DNA from: an uncultured Kordia sp.
Lineage (GTDB): Bacteria; Bacteroidota; Bacteroidia; Flavobacteriales; Flavobacteriaceae
Direction of reading: 5' to 3'
Assembly: GCF_947489565.1 (NCBI RefSeq)
Contig: NZ_CANLEA010000010.1
Span: 62,001 to 126,000, forward strand
Length of the DNA: 64,000 nucleotides
Shown: piece by piece, positions 53,940 through 64,000 of the stretch
Numbering within the stretch: position 1 is the first letter of the stretch
How the letters are laid out: every line of letters starts with the position of its first letter
Program-made: the position numbers and the translations under genes
The notes under the pieces: model-generated
The model's database searches: none
Seen by the model: only the letters and a program-made list of their open reading frames with translations
Told to the model about the DNA's origin: nothing

Positions 53940-54689
53940 ATGAGAAAAATTATTGCGCTGCTTGTTGTTTTTATAGCAATTTCTTGTTCCCAAGAAAAAC
54001 AGTCCATTTCCAAGATTGAAGGAAAACGTATCAACATCAACGATTCCTTAACTGCCAATCAAGAAATTGAAGATTTTATCAAACCTTTTCGCGAGCGTAT
54101 CGAAGAAGATATGAATAAAGTGTTGAGTTATGCTCCAAAAGACATGCACAAGAATGATGGCGAACTAGAAACTACGATTGGAAATTTAATGGCCGATTTG
54201 GTAAAATCGCAAAGCGAACCTGTGTATAAAAAACGAACTGGAAAATCTATTGATATTTGTTTGTTGAATCACGGTGGAATTCGTGCGCCAATTCCTGCTG
54301 GACCTATTAAAACAAGAACGGCTTTTAATGTAATGCCTTTTGAAAACTCGATTGTTGTGGCCGAATTGACTGCTGAAAATGTACATAATATGGTGGCATA
54401 TTTGGCAAAAGCAAAACGTGCACATCCAATTTCTGGTCTAACTGTTAAACTCGATAAAGATTTAAAAGTAACAGAAGCTTTGGTCAATGGGAAACCTATT
54501 GAAGATGGAAAAACCTATACGGTTGTTACTTCCGATTATTTACAAAATGGTGGTGATCGTATGAATTTCTTGAAAAATCCGGAAACTTTAGAGGTTTTAG
54601 ATTATAAGATTAGAAATGCAATGATTGATTATTTTAAAACTGTTGACACCATTCCTGCACAACTTGATGGCAGATTTATTCAACAATAA
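53940..54689 (+). CDS. Lipoprotein with 5'-nucleotidase C-terminal domain
   Basis: A 249-residue lipoprotein with lipobox AISC (Cys ~16). Nearly the whole body is the 5'-nucleotidase C-terminal (substrate-recognition) domain: LNHGGIRAPIPAGPIKTRTAFNVMPFENSIVVAEL, then GLTVKLDKDLKVTEALVNG and the nucleotide-stacking SDYLQNGGDRMNF. It is the recognition half of a UshA-type enzyme; the metal-binding half is the next gene, 12 bases downstream. Confidence 0.88.
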   Translation: MRKIIALLVVFIAISCSQEKQSISKIEGKRININDSLTANQEIEDFIKPFRERIEEDMNKVLSYAPKDMHKNDGELETTIGNLMADLVKSQSEPVYKKRTGKSIDICLLNHGGIRAPIPAGPIKTRTAFNVMPFENSIVVAELTAENVHNMVAYLAKAKRAHPISGLTVKLDKDLKVTEALVNGKPIEDGKTYTVVTSDYLQNGGDRMNFLKNPETLEVLDYKIRNAMIDYFKTVDTIPAQLDGRFIQQ

Positions 54690-54701
54690 CTCAACTAAGA
54701 A

Positions 54702-55619
54702 ATGAAAAGAAGAGATTTTATACAAAATTCGTTGGCTACTAGTGCTTTTGTGACCTTAGGAGGTTTGTCATTACAGAGTTTTACAGCGAATACAGCAAAG
54801 AAACACATTACAATTTTACATACCAATGACGTTCATAGTCATATTGATCCTTTTGGAGCCAATCATCCAAGAAATCCGAATCAAGGTGGCGCTGCGCGTA
54901 GAGCGAGTTTGATCGCAAACATCAGAAAAGAAAATCCTAATACATTGTTGTTAGATGCTGGTGATATTTTTCAAGGAACTCCATATTTTAATTATTATGG
55001 TGGCGAATTGGAATTTAAGCTTATGAGCATGATGAAGTACGATTTGGCAACAATCGGAAATCATGATTTTGACAATGGTATCGACGGATTGTTTGCGCAG
55101 TTACCAAATGCAAATTTTGAATTTGTTTCTGCCAATTATGACTTTAAAAATACCGTTTTAGATACACATGTAAAACCGTATAAGATTTTTGTAAAAGATG
55201 GTATTAAGATTGGAATTTTTGGTCTTGGTGTAAAATTAGGAGGTTTGGTTGATAAGCGTATGTACAAAGAAACTGTGTACAATGATCCAATTGAATCTGC
55301 GCAAGACATAAGTCGTATCTTAAAAGAAGAAGAAAAGTGCGATTTGGTAATTTGTCTCTCTCATATTGGTTACAATTACAAGAGAAATCCTGAGCGTCCA
55401 TCAGATTTAAAATTGGCACGTGCTACCAAAGATATCGATTTGATTATTGGCGGACATACACATACATTTTTACAAAAACCAACCATTGAAAAAAATAGCA
55501 AAGGCGAATCTGTCTTAGTAAACCAAGTTGGTGCGTATGGTGTTTATGTGGGAAGAGTTGATTTTTATTTTGATGATGAGAAAAATGTAATTGCCAACGG
55601 AAAATCAATTATCGTTTAG
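54702..55619 (+). CDS. Tat-exported metallophosphatase, N-terminal half of a 5'-nucleotidase
   Basis: A 305-residue calcineurin-like phosphatase with a twin-arginine signal (MKRRDFIQNS). Metal-binding motifs: HTNDVHSH, DAGDIFQGTP, GNHDFDNG, SHIGY and GGHTHTF, all complete. It matches the N-terminal domain of UshA/5'-nucleotidase, with its recognition domain made by the gene upstream. So the usual single protein is in two pieces here and in reverse order. Together they likely act on periplasmic nucleotides or related phosphoesters. Confidence 0.9.
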   Translation: MKRRDFIQNSLATSAFVTLGGLSLQSFTANTAKKHITILHTNDVHSHIDPFGANHPRNPNQGGAARRASLIANIRKENPNTLLLDAGDIFQGTPYFNYYGGELEFKLMSMMKYDLATIGNHDFDNGIDGLFAQLPNANFEFVSANYDFKNTVLDTHVKPYKIFVKDGIKIGIFGLGVKLGGLVDKRMYKETVYNDPIESAQDISRILKEEEKCDLVICLSHIGYNYKRNPERPSDLKLARATKDIDLIIGGHTHTFLQKPTIEKNSKGESVLVNQVGAYGVYVGRVDFYFDDEKNVIANGKSIIV

Positions 55620-55649
55620 CATTTAGCATTTAGTAAAAATAAAAAATCA

Positions 55650-56321
55650 CTATACTTCTTGCTGGATTTCTTCAGTATCCTTAATGATAATGTATTGCCA
55701 CATTTTATAATGAGAAAATATAAAAAGTGCATTTGAGATTACTGTATATATAGGTTTTCTTTCAATAAACAAATAGGTTCCAAATAGAATTCCCATGAAT
55801 GCGGTGGACAAGCCTGCAAGCACCAGTTTTTTAGTAACTAGATTTCTGCTGCTTATGTACGTCATGGTAGACATGAATGAGAAGTATCCAATCGCAAAGG
55901 AGTAAAATATCACTTCTCCAAAAATTTCGTCACTAATTCTATCTACAAAAAGGATAAAAGGCAACATATAAATTGCTAAAAATGGAATGGTCGTAACAAG
56001 TAATCTACGGGTAGAAATATAATGCGCTTGCTTCAGTACGATAACTCCATATATAGACAAGGCAACTCCACTACTTATAATTCCGTTTGCTAGACTTTTT
56101 TCTATGAAAAAATAATAATCTGCAACCAAAAAAGCGATCAAGGCTAGTAAGTACAATATGTTCTTCACCTCAACATACAAAAAATAGCAAATGGTAATTA
56201 TCGGAATCGTCAGTACTATGGCATATTTCCGAGATATATAATCAGGAAAAAATAACCATAAAATGTCTACAAAAGCAATGCATGCAAGTAGCGCAATTAA
56301 AAGCGAAGCAATCTTTTTCAT
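55650..56321 (-). CDS. Eight-helix membrane protein, family paralogue A
   Basis: A 223-residue integral membrane protein with about eight hydrophobic helices covering nearly its whole length, and no soluble domain. It shares helix order and length with the genes at 56403, 57576 and 58266, though it is the most diverged. The topology recalls the YhhN (lysoplasmalogenase) group, but I see no convincing motif, so I leave the family open. Function is unknown. Confidence 0.55.
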   Translation of the reverse strand: MKKIASLLIALLACIAFVDILWLFFPDYISRKYAIVLTIPIITICYFLYVEVKNILYLLALIAFLVADYYFFIEKSLANGIISSGVALSIYGVIVLKQAHYISTRRLLVTTIPFLAIYMLPFILFVDRISDEIFGEVIFYSFAIGYFSFMSTMTYISSRNLVTKKLVLAGLSTAFMGILFGTYLFIERKPIYTVISNALFIFSHYKMWQYIIIKDTEEIQQEV

Positions 56322-56402
56322 TAACGATACAAAGTAACTTATTTCTAGATAAAATTCCTATACTTTTTTATTTTCAAGCAGTTAAAACGGAATCTCCTGT
56401 TC

Positions 56403-57044
56403 TTATTTCGTAATTATATATCTATACATTGCATAATGCATAAAGAGAAATGTAAAAACGATGGCAACTCTTATGCTGACTAATTTTTCAGAAAAAATAT
56501 AATACCCATGAATGACAGTAGAAATTAAGAACACAATTCCTGAGTTAAGAAGCCATAAGTTCTTTGTGTTTCGTTGATTCACATATACAAGTCCAGAAAC
56601 AAAGAAAAATAAGCCTACAAAAAACACATAAAACATGATGTAGTTAAATATATCAGTTTGTACACTATCATAATAATAAAATAGCGGCACCAAGTATACA
56701 ATTAAAAAAGGAATGGTAGTCATTAAAATACTCCGCATGGATATTACAACCGCTGTTTTTAATACAATTACAACATACAAACACACACCAATTGCATAAA
56801 AGATAAGTGAAGGTTCAAAATAGGATGCGGTATTAAATAAAACAATGCCGCAAAACGTAGCTAGTAAGGATATAAAATAAAGTATATTCACCTTTTTCAC
56901 AGAAAAAAGGTACAGTAAAATCAATACGGGAAATGGCAAAAATGTCACCAATTTTTTATCAATAACTTCGGGAAATATAATTCCTAATGCATTCAAAATA
57001 GACAGAAGGACAAAAAGGTATGTTAGGGGTTTTTGTTTAGACAT
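56403..57044 (-). CDS. Eight-helix membrane protein, family paralogue B
   Basis: A 213-residue hydrophobic protein with the same layout as its neighbours: short loop after helix 2 (VKKVNILYF), then ISMRSILMTTIPFLIVYLVPLFYYY in the middle and NTKNLWLLNSG near the end, aligned with NLWML in paralogues C and D. Function is unknown. Confidence 0.55.
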   Translation of the reverse strand: MSKQKPLTYLFVLLSILNALGIIFPEVIDKKLVTFLPFPVLILLYLFSVKKVNILYFISLLATFCGIVLFNTASYFEPSLIFYAIGVCLYVVIVLKTAVVISMRSILMTTIPFLIVYLVPLFYYYDSVQTDIFNYIMFYVFFVGLFFFVSGLVYVNQRNTKNLWLLNSGIVFLISTVIHGYYIFSEKLVSIRVAIVFTFLFMHYAMYRYIITK

Positions 57045-57164
57045 TCAGCAATAATTCTAAAGTGATTTTTAAGGTACAAAATATTTTACAGAAATTAAAT
57101 CTTTCCTATTTTTTGTAAGCTCTATTTCTACTTATCGACTACAAAGTCATTAAAAACCAACAAC

Positions 57165-57563
57165 ATGAAAAAATATATTCCATTTATTATACGCTTGGCA
57201 GTTGCTGTCATTTTGATACAAACATTACGATTTAAATTAACGGCACATCCTGATAGTGTTGCCATTTTTGAAGAAGTAGGTTTAGAACCTTTTGGACGTA
57301 TTGGAATAGGAATTGCCGAATTAATCGCTGGAATTTTAATCGTTATTCCAAAAACGGCTTGGATAGGCGCTACCTTAACTTTAGGAATTATTGGAGGTGC
57401 AATTATGATGCATTTAACCAAATTAGGAATTGAAGTTCCTTTTGAAGGAGAGCCTGATGGAGGTGTTTTGTTTATAACCGCGATTGTTGTATTTGTTTTA
57501 AGCGCTGTTACACTTTGGCTACAACGCAAAGAGATTCCATTTATTGGAAAGAAGTTTCAATAG
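57165..57563 (+). CDS. DoxX/MauE-like four-helix membrane protein
   Basis: A 132-residue membrane protein with four helices (about 5-22, 47-64, 69-90, 100-118). RLAVAVILIQTLRFKLTAHPDSVAIFEEVG then EPFGRIGIGIAELIAGILIVIP and a late GGVLFITAIVVFVLSAVTLWL fit the DoxX/DoxD superfamily, which is linked to quinone or sulfur redox in some species. It is the only plus-strand gene in a run of four minus-strand membrane paralogues. Role is unknown. Confidence 0.8.
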   Translation: MKKYIPFIIRLAVAVILIQTLRFKLTAHPDSVAIFEEVGLEPFGRIGIGIAELIAGILIVIPKTAWIGATLTLGIIGGAIMMHLTKLGIEVPFEGEPDGGVLFITAIVVFVLSAVTLWLQRKEIPFIGKKFQ

Positions 57564-57575
57564 AGTTTTAAATGA

Positions 57576-58265
57576 TCAGACAATATCTGTTAAGGTATTT
57601 TTTTCATCTTCAATCATAAATTTGAATGAAAAATATAATACAAAGTGACTGCAAAAAACCGCAATTACGGTAAACATAGTTTCGTACACATACAGTTCAT
57701 TAATAGTAATAATGATATTCATAATACCTAAGTTAACAGCCGTAATTAACATCCATAAATTTGATTGATTTTTGTTTCTTAAGTAATAGTACAATGCTGC
57801 CATAATGTAGCCTAACATCAAGAAAGCCATAATAGCAAAATACACAAAATCCTCTTCTATTTCAGGATATATCAAACAGATAACTCTATCATAAATATAT
57901 AATACAGGGAGAAATATTACAATCAACCAGATGTACATTTTGGTTGTTGTTTTCATCTTTTCATTTTTCAAATACATCAATCGGAGATATATTATATAGA
58001 ATATTGAAACTAAAATGGATACCTCTTTAACATATTCCCCAAACCCTAGAATTAAATAAATTCCACTGGAAAGCCCAAAAATAAGCGCTAGTACAAACAA
58101 AATACTTGTTGGTTTCTTTTTTTCAGTCATATACACCACAAAAATAGAAACGAATGTAAGTGGATATACAAATAGCAAATCGCTCTTTTCAAATAAAAGA
58201 GCAACCAACAATGATATAAAAGCGGTTATAAAGAATGCAATATATGTCGGCTTGGTATACTTCAT
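57576..58265 (-). CDS. Eight-helix membrane protein, family paralogue C
   Basis: A 229-residue hydrophobic protein, clear paralogue of the next gene (D): KPTYIAFFITAFISLLVALLFEKS against KPTHLAFIVTAVTTILVSIFLEKF, and the shared YLRLMY and SNLWMLITAVNLGIMNI blocks. Its stop abuts the start of D with no spacer, so the two are one operon. Function is unknown. Confidence 0.6.
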   Translation of the reverse strand: MKYTKPTYIAFFITAFISLLVALLFEKSDLLFVYPLTFVSIFVVYMTEKKKPTSILFVLALIFGLSSGIYLILGFGEYVKEVSILVSIFYIIYLRLMYLKNEKMKTTTKMYIWLIVIFLPVLYIYDRVICLIYPEIEEDFVYFAIMAFLMLGYIMAALYYYLRNKNQSNLWMLITAVNLGIMNIIITINELYVYETMFTVIAVFCSHFVLYFSFKFMIEDEKNTLTDIV

Positions 58266-58967
58266 TTAACTCATTATATTCAACATATCGTCATCATCTT
58301 GACTACTATCATGTAACATAAATTTTAATACAAAAAACTGTATACATAAACTACAAAATACAACAATTACGGTAAAAAAGGTTTCGTACATGTACAATTC
58401 GTTCAAACCTATGATAATATTCATAAATCCTAGATTAACTGCAGCAATGAGCATCCAAAGGTTGGTTGGAGACTTATCTTTTAGGTAATAATACAAAGCA
58501 GTAATGATGTAACTCAACATAAAAAACATTAAGAAACTAAAGTAAATCACTACGTCTTTGAGCTCAGAAGAAATGGTTTGAATGACGTTGTAATAAATAT
58601 ATAATACCGGAATTGAAATTAAAAAGACATAAAAATACGTTCGAAGTTCTGTACGCTTCATCACATTACGCACATACATCAATCGAAGGTATATGATATA
58701 AAACAATGAAAATAATATAGAAACCGCTTTTAAATGATCGCGCAATCCTAATATCAACAATATACCACCTGCTAATCCTATAATTTGCGAGAGTAAGTAT
58801 AAAACGCTTGTAGGTTCTTTTTTCTCCGTAAAATATATGATTAGTATTGTAAATACCGTAAATGGTTGCGCATAAATCAAACTAAACTTCTCCAAAAATA
58901 TAGATACTAGTATTGTTGTCACTGCTGTAACAATAAAAGCTAAATGTGTCGGTTTAGTTAAAATCAT
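58266..58967 (-). CDS. Eight-helix membrane protein, family paralogue D
   Basis: A 233-residue hydrophobic protein with the same fold pattern as paralogue C: shared EKKEPTSVLYLLSQIIGLAGGILLILG, YLRLMYVRN and TNLWMLIAAVNLGFMNI blocks. It follows ligA directly with no spacer, so ligA-D-C are probably co-transcribed. Function is unknown. Confidence 0.6.
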   Translation of the reverse strand: MILTKPTHLAFIVTAVTTILVSIFLEKFSLIYAQPFTVFTILIIYFTEKKEPTSVLYLLSQIIGLAGGILLILGLRDHLKAVSILFSLFYIIYLRLMYVRNVMKRTELRTYFYVFLISIPVLYIYYNVIQTISSELKDVVIYFSFLMFFMLSYIITALYYYLKDKSPTNLWMLIAAVNLGFMNIIIGLNELYMYETFFTVIVVFCSLCIQFFVLKFMLHDSSQDDDDMLNIMS

Positions 58968-61004
<2,037 letters not shown>

Positions 61005-61036
61005 CTATACTTTCGGAACAATAATATTACGTTAGA

Positions 61037-62359
61037 TTATCCTGCAACTACAGACTTTTTTCGCTTGGTATACCCATAATACATGATATATGCATAACAA
61101 ACCATTGCTAAGATAAATGCAAGTTTGAAACCTACAGTATCAATTAAAGAACCTATAATAAATGGAATTACAGCTCCACCAACAATAGACATACACAACA
61201 ATCCTGAAGCTTGTGCTTTTAATTTCCCTAAACCTTCTAAGCTTAAGGTAAATATTGTTGGGAACATAATTGAGTTAAACAGTCCTACCGCTAACATAGA
61301 CCACATAGATAGGAGTCCTGTTGTCGTAATTGAAATCGTAATCATAGAAATTGCTAGTATTGCAAAAATACTTAATACTCTTCCGGGCGCCATTATTTTA
61401 GTTAAATACGCACCTACAAAACGACCAATCATTGCGCCGCCCCAATAAAATATTATAAATACTCCTAATAATGATTTCGGATCTTTTCCATCAAAATCTT
61501 TTCCAAAAACATCAGCAATTGTATTTGCAATGCTCATCATCGTATCATTAGCAGCTACCGTAGCTCCCAAATTCATACTGTCAAAATAATTTACCATAAA
61601 ACTTCCTATAGCAACTTCGGCACCTACATAGACAAAAATTCCCAAAGCACCCATTAACATTACTTTGTTTTTTAGCAGAGTTAAATAGCCATCTTTTGGA
61701 CTCTCTTCCATTATTTTTGGTAGTTTGATAAAGAAAAAAGCCAAGGCTAAAAGCGCTATCAATCCAGCAATTAACAAAAAAGGAGTTTGCACCGTTGAAG
61801 CTTCTGCAATATAATATGCTTTTTTATCTAGTTCGCTTAATGCTTCTATTTCATCCGAAGTTTTTACACTATCACTCAATAAATATAAAGCACCCACAAC
61901 TGGAGCTAATGTAGTTCCTAATGAGTTAAATGCTTGTGACAAGTTCAAACGACTCGATGCGCCATCTTCAGAACCTAACAAAGCTACATACGGATTGGCG
62001 GCTACTTGTAATACGGTAATTCCAGCTGCAACAGTAAAATATCCTATTAAAAAGACTGAAAATATTCTGTATTCAGCAGCAGGATAAAATAATAAACATC
62101 CTACTGACATAATAGCTAAACCTAAAATGATTCCTTTTTTATAACCAATCCGAGATAAAATGATACTTGCTGGTATTGAAACAACGAAAAAAGCTATGAA
62201 AAAGGCAGATTGCACTAACACCGTTTTAGCATATGTCATTTCAAACACATCTTTTAATCTTGGTACTAAACTATCGACCAATACGGTAATAAATCCCCAA
62301 AGGAAGAATAAAGTCGTTAGAAATATAAAAGCACTTTTGTACGATTTGTTGGTTGACAT
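61037..62359 (-). CDS. Sugar MFS transporter, FucP/GlcP type
   Basis: A 440-residue transporter with twelve predicted helices. FLWGFITVLVDSLVPRLKDVFEM near the N terminus and QVAANPYVALLG at ~118 with LSQAFNSLGTTLAPV are the FucP family signatures. Such proteins import L-fucose, glucose or N-acetylhexosamines with protons. The neighbour on one side is an N4-(beta-GlcNAc)-asparaginase, so an N-acetylglucosamine or fucose role is plausible. The gene lies 230 bases from the next gene start. Confidence 0.9.
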   Translation of the reverse strand: MSTNKSYKSAFIFLTTLFFLWGFITVLVDSLVPRLKDVFEMTYAKTVLVQSAFFIAFFVVSIPASIILSRIGYKKGIILGLAIMSVGCLLFYPAAEYRIFSVFLIGYFTVAAGITVLQVAANPYVALLGSEDGASSRLNLSQAFNSLGTTLAPVVGALYLLSDSVKTSDEIEALSELDKKAYYIAEASTVQTPFLLIAGLIALLALAFFFIKLPKIMEESPKDGYLTLLKNKVMLMGALGIFVYVGAEVAIGSFMVNYFDSMNLGATVAANDTMMSIANTIADVFGKDFDGKDPKSLLGVFIIFYWGGAMIGRFVGAYLTKIMAPGRVLSIFAILAISMITISITTTGLLSMWSMLAVGLFNSIMFPTIFTLSLEGLGKLKAQASGLLCMSIVGGAVIPFIIGSLIDTVGFKLAFILAMVCYAYIMYYGYTKRKKSVVAG

Positions 62360-62551
62360 ATTTGGTGTGTTTTTGTTGTTAGTTTCTAGTTGTTGGTTGG
62401 TTATTATGTGTTTACGATACTTTCTAAATCAAAATGTAAGCTATTAAACTATTCAATTTCGTTTTTGTTATTCGTTTTTTTGTGGATTTGTTAGTTTACT
62501 TTTACATAACTTATCACTTTTCAATTCTTAACGAGCTATCAATTACGATAC

Positions 62552-62589
62552 TTTTACATTTTAAATTTAGAGTTTTACATTTTAAGTTT
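62552..62589. repeat. Direct repeat in the MFS-asparaginase spacer
   Basis: A 17-base unit TTTTACATTTTAAATTT at 62552-62568 recurs, with one change, at 62573-62589, a 21-base period. Its last base overlaps the end of the asparaginase gene. No role is apparent. Confidence 0.6.
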
Positions 62590-63603
62590 CTACTTCGTTT
62601 TATGATAAAAATCCGCTTTGTGATTTTTGTTTTCGTTGTTTTGATACGTGGTATAATTGAACCACTCATGGATGCAATACGCGCCCGTTTCTCCTTTTTT
62701 GTTGACCGCAATATAACCTACTTGAAAATCCTTGTAATTTGGACTTTTCTTTATGACACGTTTTACTGCTTCTTCACAGGCTTCTTGTGGCGATTTTCCT
62801 TGTCGCATCAGTTCTACAATAAGAAAACTTCCTACTGTTTTTAAAACCTCTTCTCCCATTCCTGTAGCGGTGGCACCTCCAATTTCATTATCTATAAACA
62901 ATCCAGAACCTATAATGGCCGAATCTCCAACACGACCTTGCATCTTATAAGACAATCCGCTTGTGGTACACGCTCCAGAAATGTCTCCGTTTTTATCAAT
63001 CGCTAACATTCCAATGGTATCATGGTTTTCCACATTGATGATCGGTTTGTATTCCGATTTCACTTTCCATTCCTCCCATGCTTTTTTAGAAGCTTCTGTC
63101 AATAGATTTTCTGGTTCAAAACCACTTTCAATCGCAAATTGTTTTGCTCCATTTCCTGCCAACAATACATGTGGCGTATCTTCCATCACTTTTCGGGCAA
63201 CCGAAATTGGATGTTTTATATTTTCAATACACACAACAGCGCCATAATCTCCTTCTTTATTCATAATGCACGCATCCAACGTTACATTTCCATCTCTATC
63301 GGGCAAACCGCCTTTTCCCACAGATTGATTGTTTACATCTGCTTCTTCAATCATGACACCTTGCTCTACCGCATCTAAAGCCGATTTTCCTGCTTGCAAT
63401 ACTTCCCACGCCTTCGCTGTGGCATTCGGTACATTCCAAGTAGCAATCACCATTGGAATGACAGGTTTTGAATTCGTATTTACAGTCGTGCCGGCAACTT
63501 TTTCAGTTCCTTTTTTATCATCTGCACAAGCAGCCAATGTGGTTCCAACTGTTAAGCCTAAACCTGTTAAAGCAGCATTTTGAATAAACTTTCTTCTTTT
63601 CAT
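62590..63603 (-). CDS. N4-(beta-N-acetylglucosaminyl)-L-asparaginase
   Basis: A 337-residue Ntn-hydrolase that cleaves the GlcNAc-Asn bond of glycoproteins after the peptide has been trimmed. The nucleophile Thr196 follows Asp195 in ENHDTIGMLAIDKNGDIS, with partner GACTTSGLSYKMQGRVGDSAI and the later GGATATGMGEEVL block. The N terminus combines twin arginines (MKRRKFIQN) with a lipobox LAAC, so it is exported and probably lipidated. The chain should self-cut before Thr196. It forms a glycan-degradation trio with the MFS transporter and the GH20-like gene end. Confidence 0.9.
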   Translation of the reverse strand: MKRRKFIQNAALTGLGLTVGTTLAACADDKKGTEKVAGTTVNTNSKPVIPMVIATWNVPNATAKAWEVLQAGKSALDAVEQGVMIEEADVNNQSVGKGGLPDRDGNVTLDACIMNKEGDYGAVVCIENIKHPISVARKVMEDTPHVLLAGNGAKQFAIESGFEPENLLTEASKKAWEEWKVKSEYKPIINVENHDTIGMLAIDKNGDISGACTTSGLSYKMQGRVGDSAIIGSGLFIDNEIGGATATGMGEEVLKTVGSFLIVELMRQGKSPQEACEEAVKRVIKKSPNYKDFQVGYIAVNKKGETGAYCIHEWFNYTTYQNNENKNHKADFYHKTK

Positions 63604-63746
63604 CGTGTGTAATTTTAAACACTGCTTTTCACGATTTTCAAATTAAATGAATAAAATGTAAAACAGTCAATCGTATTTTTGCTTCTTTTGATACTATTTA
63701 ATTTGAGAACGGTATTTTCTAATTCATGAGCTCAAAAAACAGTATT

Positions 63747-63820
63747 GTCACTTCGAGCGCAGTCGAGAAGTAATCTATACATATCTATTTTCAAAGAATC
63801 TCGACTGTGCTCGATTTGAC
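63747..63820. repeat. Palindromic intergenic repeat (REP-like)
   Basis: Two 22-base arms in inverted orientation, 63747-63768 (starting GTCACTTCGAGCGC) and 63799-63820 (starting TCTCGACTGTGC), matching in 19 of 22 positions when one is reversed, with a 30-base loop. This is a familiar flavobacterial intergenic element; a related, more decayed copy is at 25976-26090. Confidence 0.75.
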
Positions 63821-63851
63821 ATCTTTTTATATTTTGCTTGCCGTTGAACTA

Positions 63852-64000
63852 TTATTTAACTTCAATTTCATCTACAAATAACCACGAACGTCCATCGTGT
63901 TTGTAACCCAAATGCCATTCAGGCAATACGCCTAATTTTTTGGCAACTATTTTTACATAACGCGCCTTTTTCGTGTTAAATGCAGCGCCTATTTTATGAA
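63852..64000 (-). CDS. C-terminal end of a GH20-like beta-N-acetylhexosaminidase (rest outside the window)
   Basis: An open frame of 49 codons running into the right edge and ending at the stop 63852-63854. It reads HKIGAAFNTKKARYVKIVAKK then LGVLPEWHLGYKHDGRSWLFVDEIEVK, which matches the C-terminal part found after the GH20 domain of Bacteroidota hexosaminidases. This is a call from memory of that tail, so the exact family is uncertain. Next to a GlcNAc-asparaginase and a FucP-type transporter it makes sense as a chitobiose/N-glycan enzyme. Confidence 0.55.
   Translation of the reverse strand, partial: HKIGAAFNTKKARYVKIVAKKLGVLPEWHLGYKHDGRSWLFVDEIEVK

Noticed and set aside
62482-62844. Plus-strand frame antisense to the asparaginase end
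   Set aside because: Antisense to a well supported gene; the hydrophobic look comes from the opposite codons.

Overview
The window looks like chromosomal DNA of a marine-type member of the Flavobacteriaceae (Bacteroidota). The evidence is an AT-rich composition, promoters of the TTG-N19-TAnnTTTG type, several secreted proteins with the type IX secretion (T9SS) C-terminal sorting domain, Bacteroidota-specific families (DUF4835, DUF6438, DUF3857 transglutaminases, Bacteroidota RpoZ and BamD) and a GG-leader peptide of a kind common in flavobacteria such as Kordia. The genus is a guess. No rRNA, tRNA, CRISPR array, transposase or integrase was seen.

Layout. 1-2.4 kb: a cut thioesterase end, deoC-deoD nucleoside salvage and a histidine phosphatase. 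2.4-7.2 kb: an orphan GG-leader Cys-rich peptide, an OmpW-like porin, smpB with a near-perfect promoter, a 784-base gene-free stretch of decayed repeats, a T9SS protein and an AT-rich class V aminotransferase-fold enzyme. 7.4-11 kb: a single-gene megasynthase on the minus strand, adenylation - carrier protein - alpha-oxoamine synthase - SCP2-like tail. 11.2-26.7 kb: mostly plus-strand housekeeping and envelope genes (DUF6438 lipoprotein, pcm on minus, Gfo/Idh/MocA oxidoreductase, 3-hydroxybutyryl-CoA dehydrogenase, M23 lipoprotein, DUF1015, YggS, exonuclease-GIY-YIG fusion, two tandem DUF3857 transglutaminases, a Kv-type channel, miaA, DUF985 cupin). 26.7-42.7 kb (minus): T9SS-exported repeat proteins, an RprXY-like two-component system, coaE, a YbbR protein, a GT2 glycosyltransferase, two giant FnIII/MAM/CUB-like paralogues, an FG-GAP/ASPIC-UnbV protein and fabI.

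42.7-53.6 kb is the most interesting part. It reads as a conserved flavobacterial minus-strand cluster, DUF6913-dapA ... bamD-rpoZ-coaBC-DUF4835-recN, interrupted between dapA and bamD by about 4.5 kb. The interruption holds two plus-strand genes: a fusion of a PtuB-like HNH nuclease with an ABC/AAA-type ATPase (743 aa), and a second stand-alone HNH protein of the same family (351 aa). A minus-strand Kir-type potassium channel lies beside them. The pair looks like an undescribed layout of the Septu (PtuAB) / retron-Ec78 effector class of anti-phage systems, with no reverse transcriptase in sight.

53.9-64 kb: a 5'-nucleotidase split into two adjacent genes, four paralogous eight-helix membrane proteins broken up by a DoxX-like gene, ligA, and a glycoprotein-glycan trio (FucP-type sugar transporter, N4-(beta-GlcNAc)-L-asparaginase, cut end of a GH20-like hexosaminidase).
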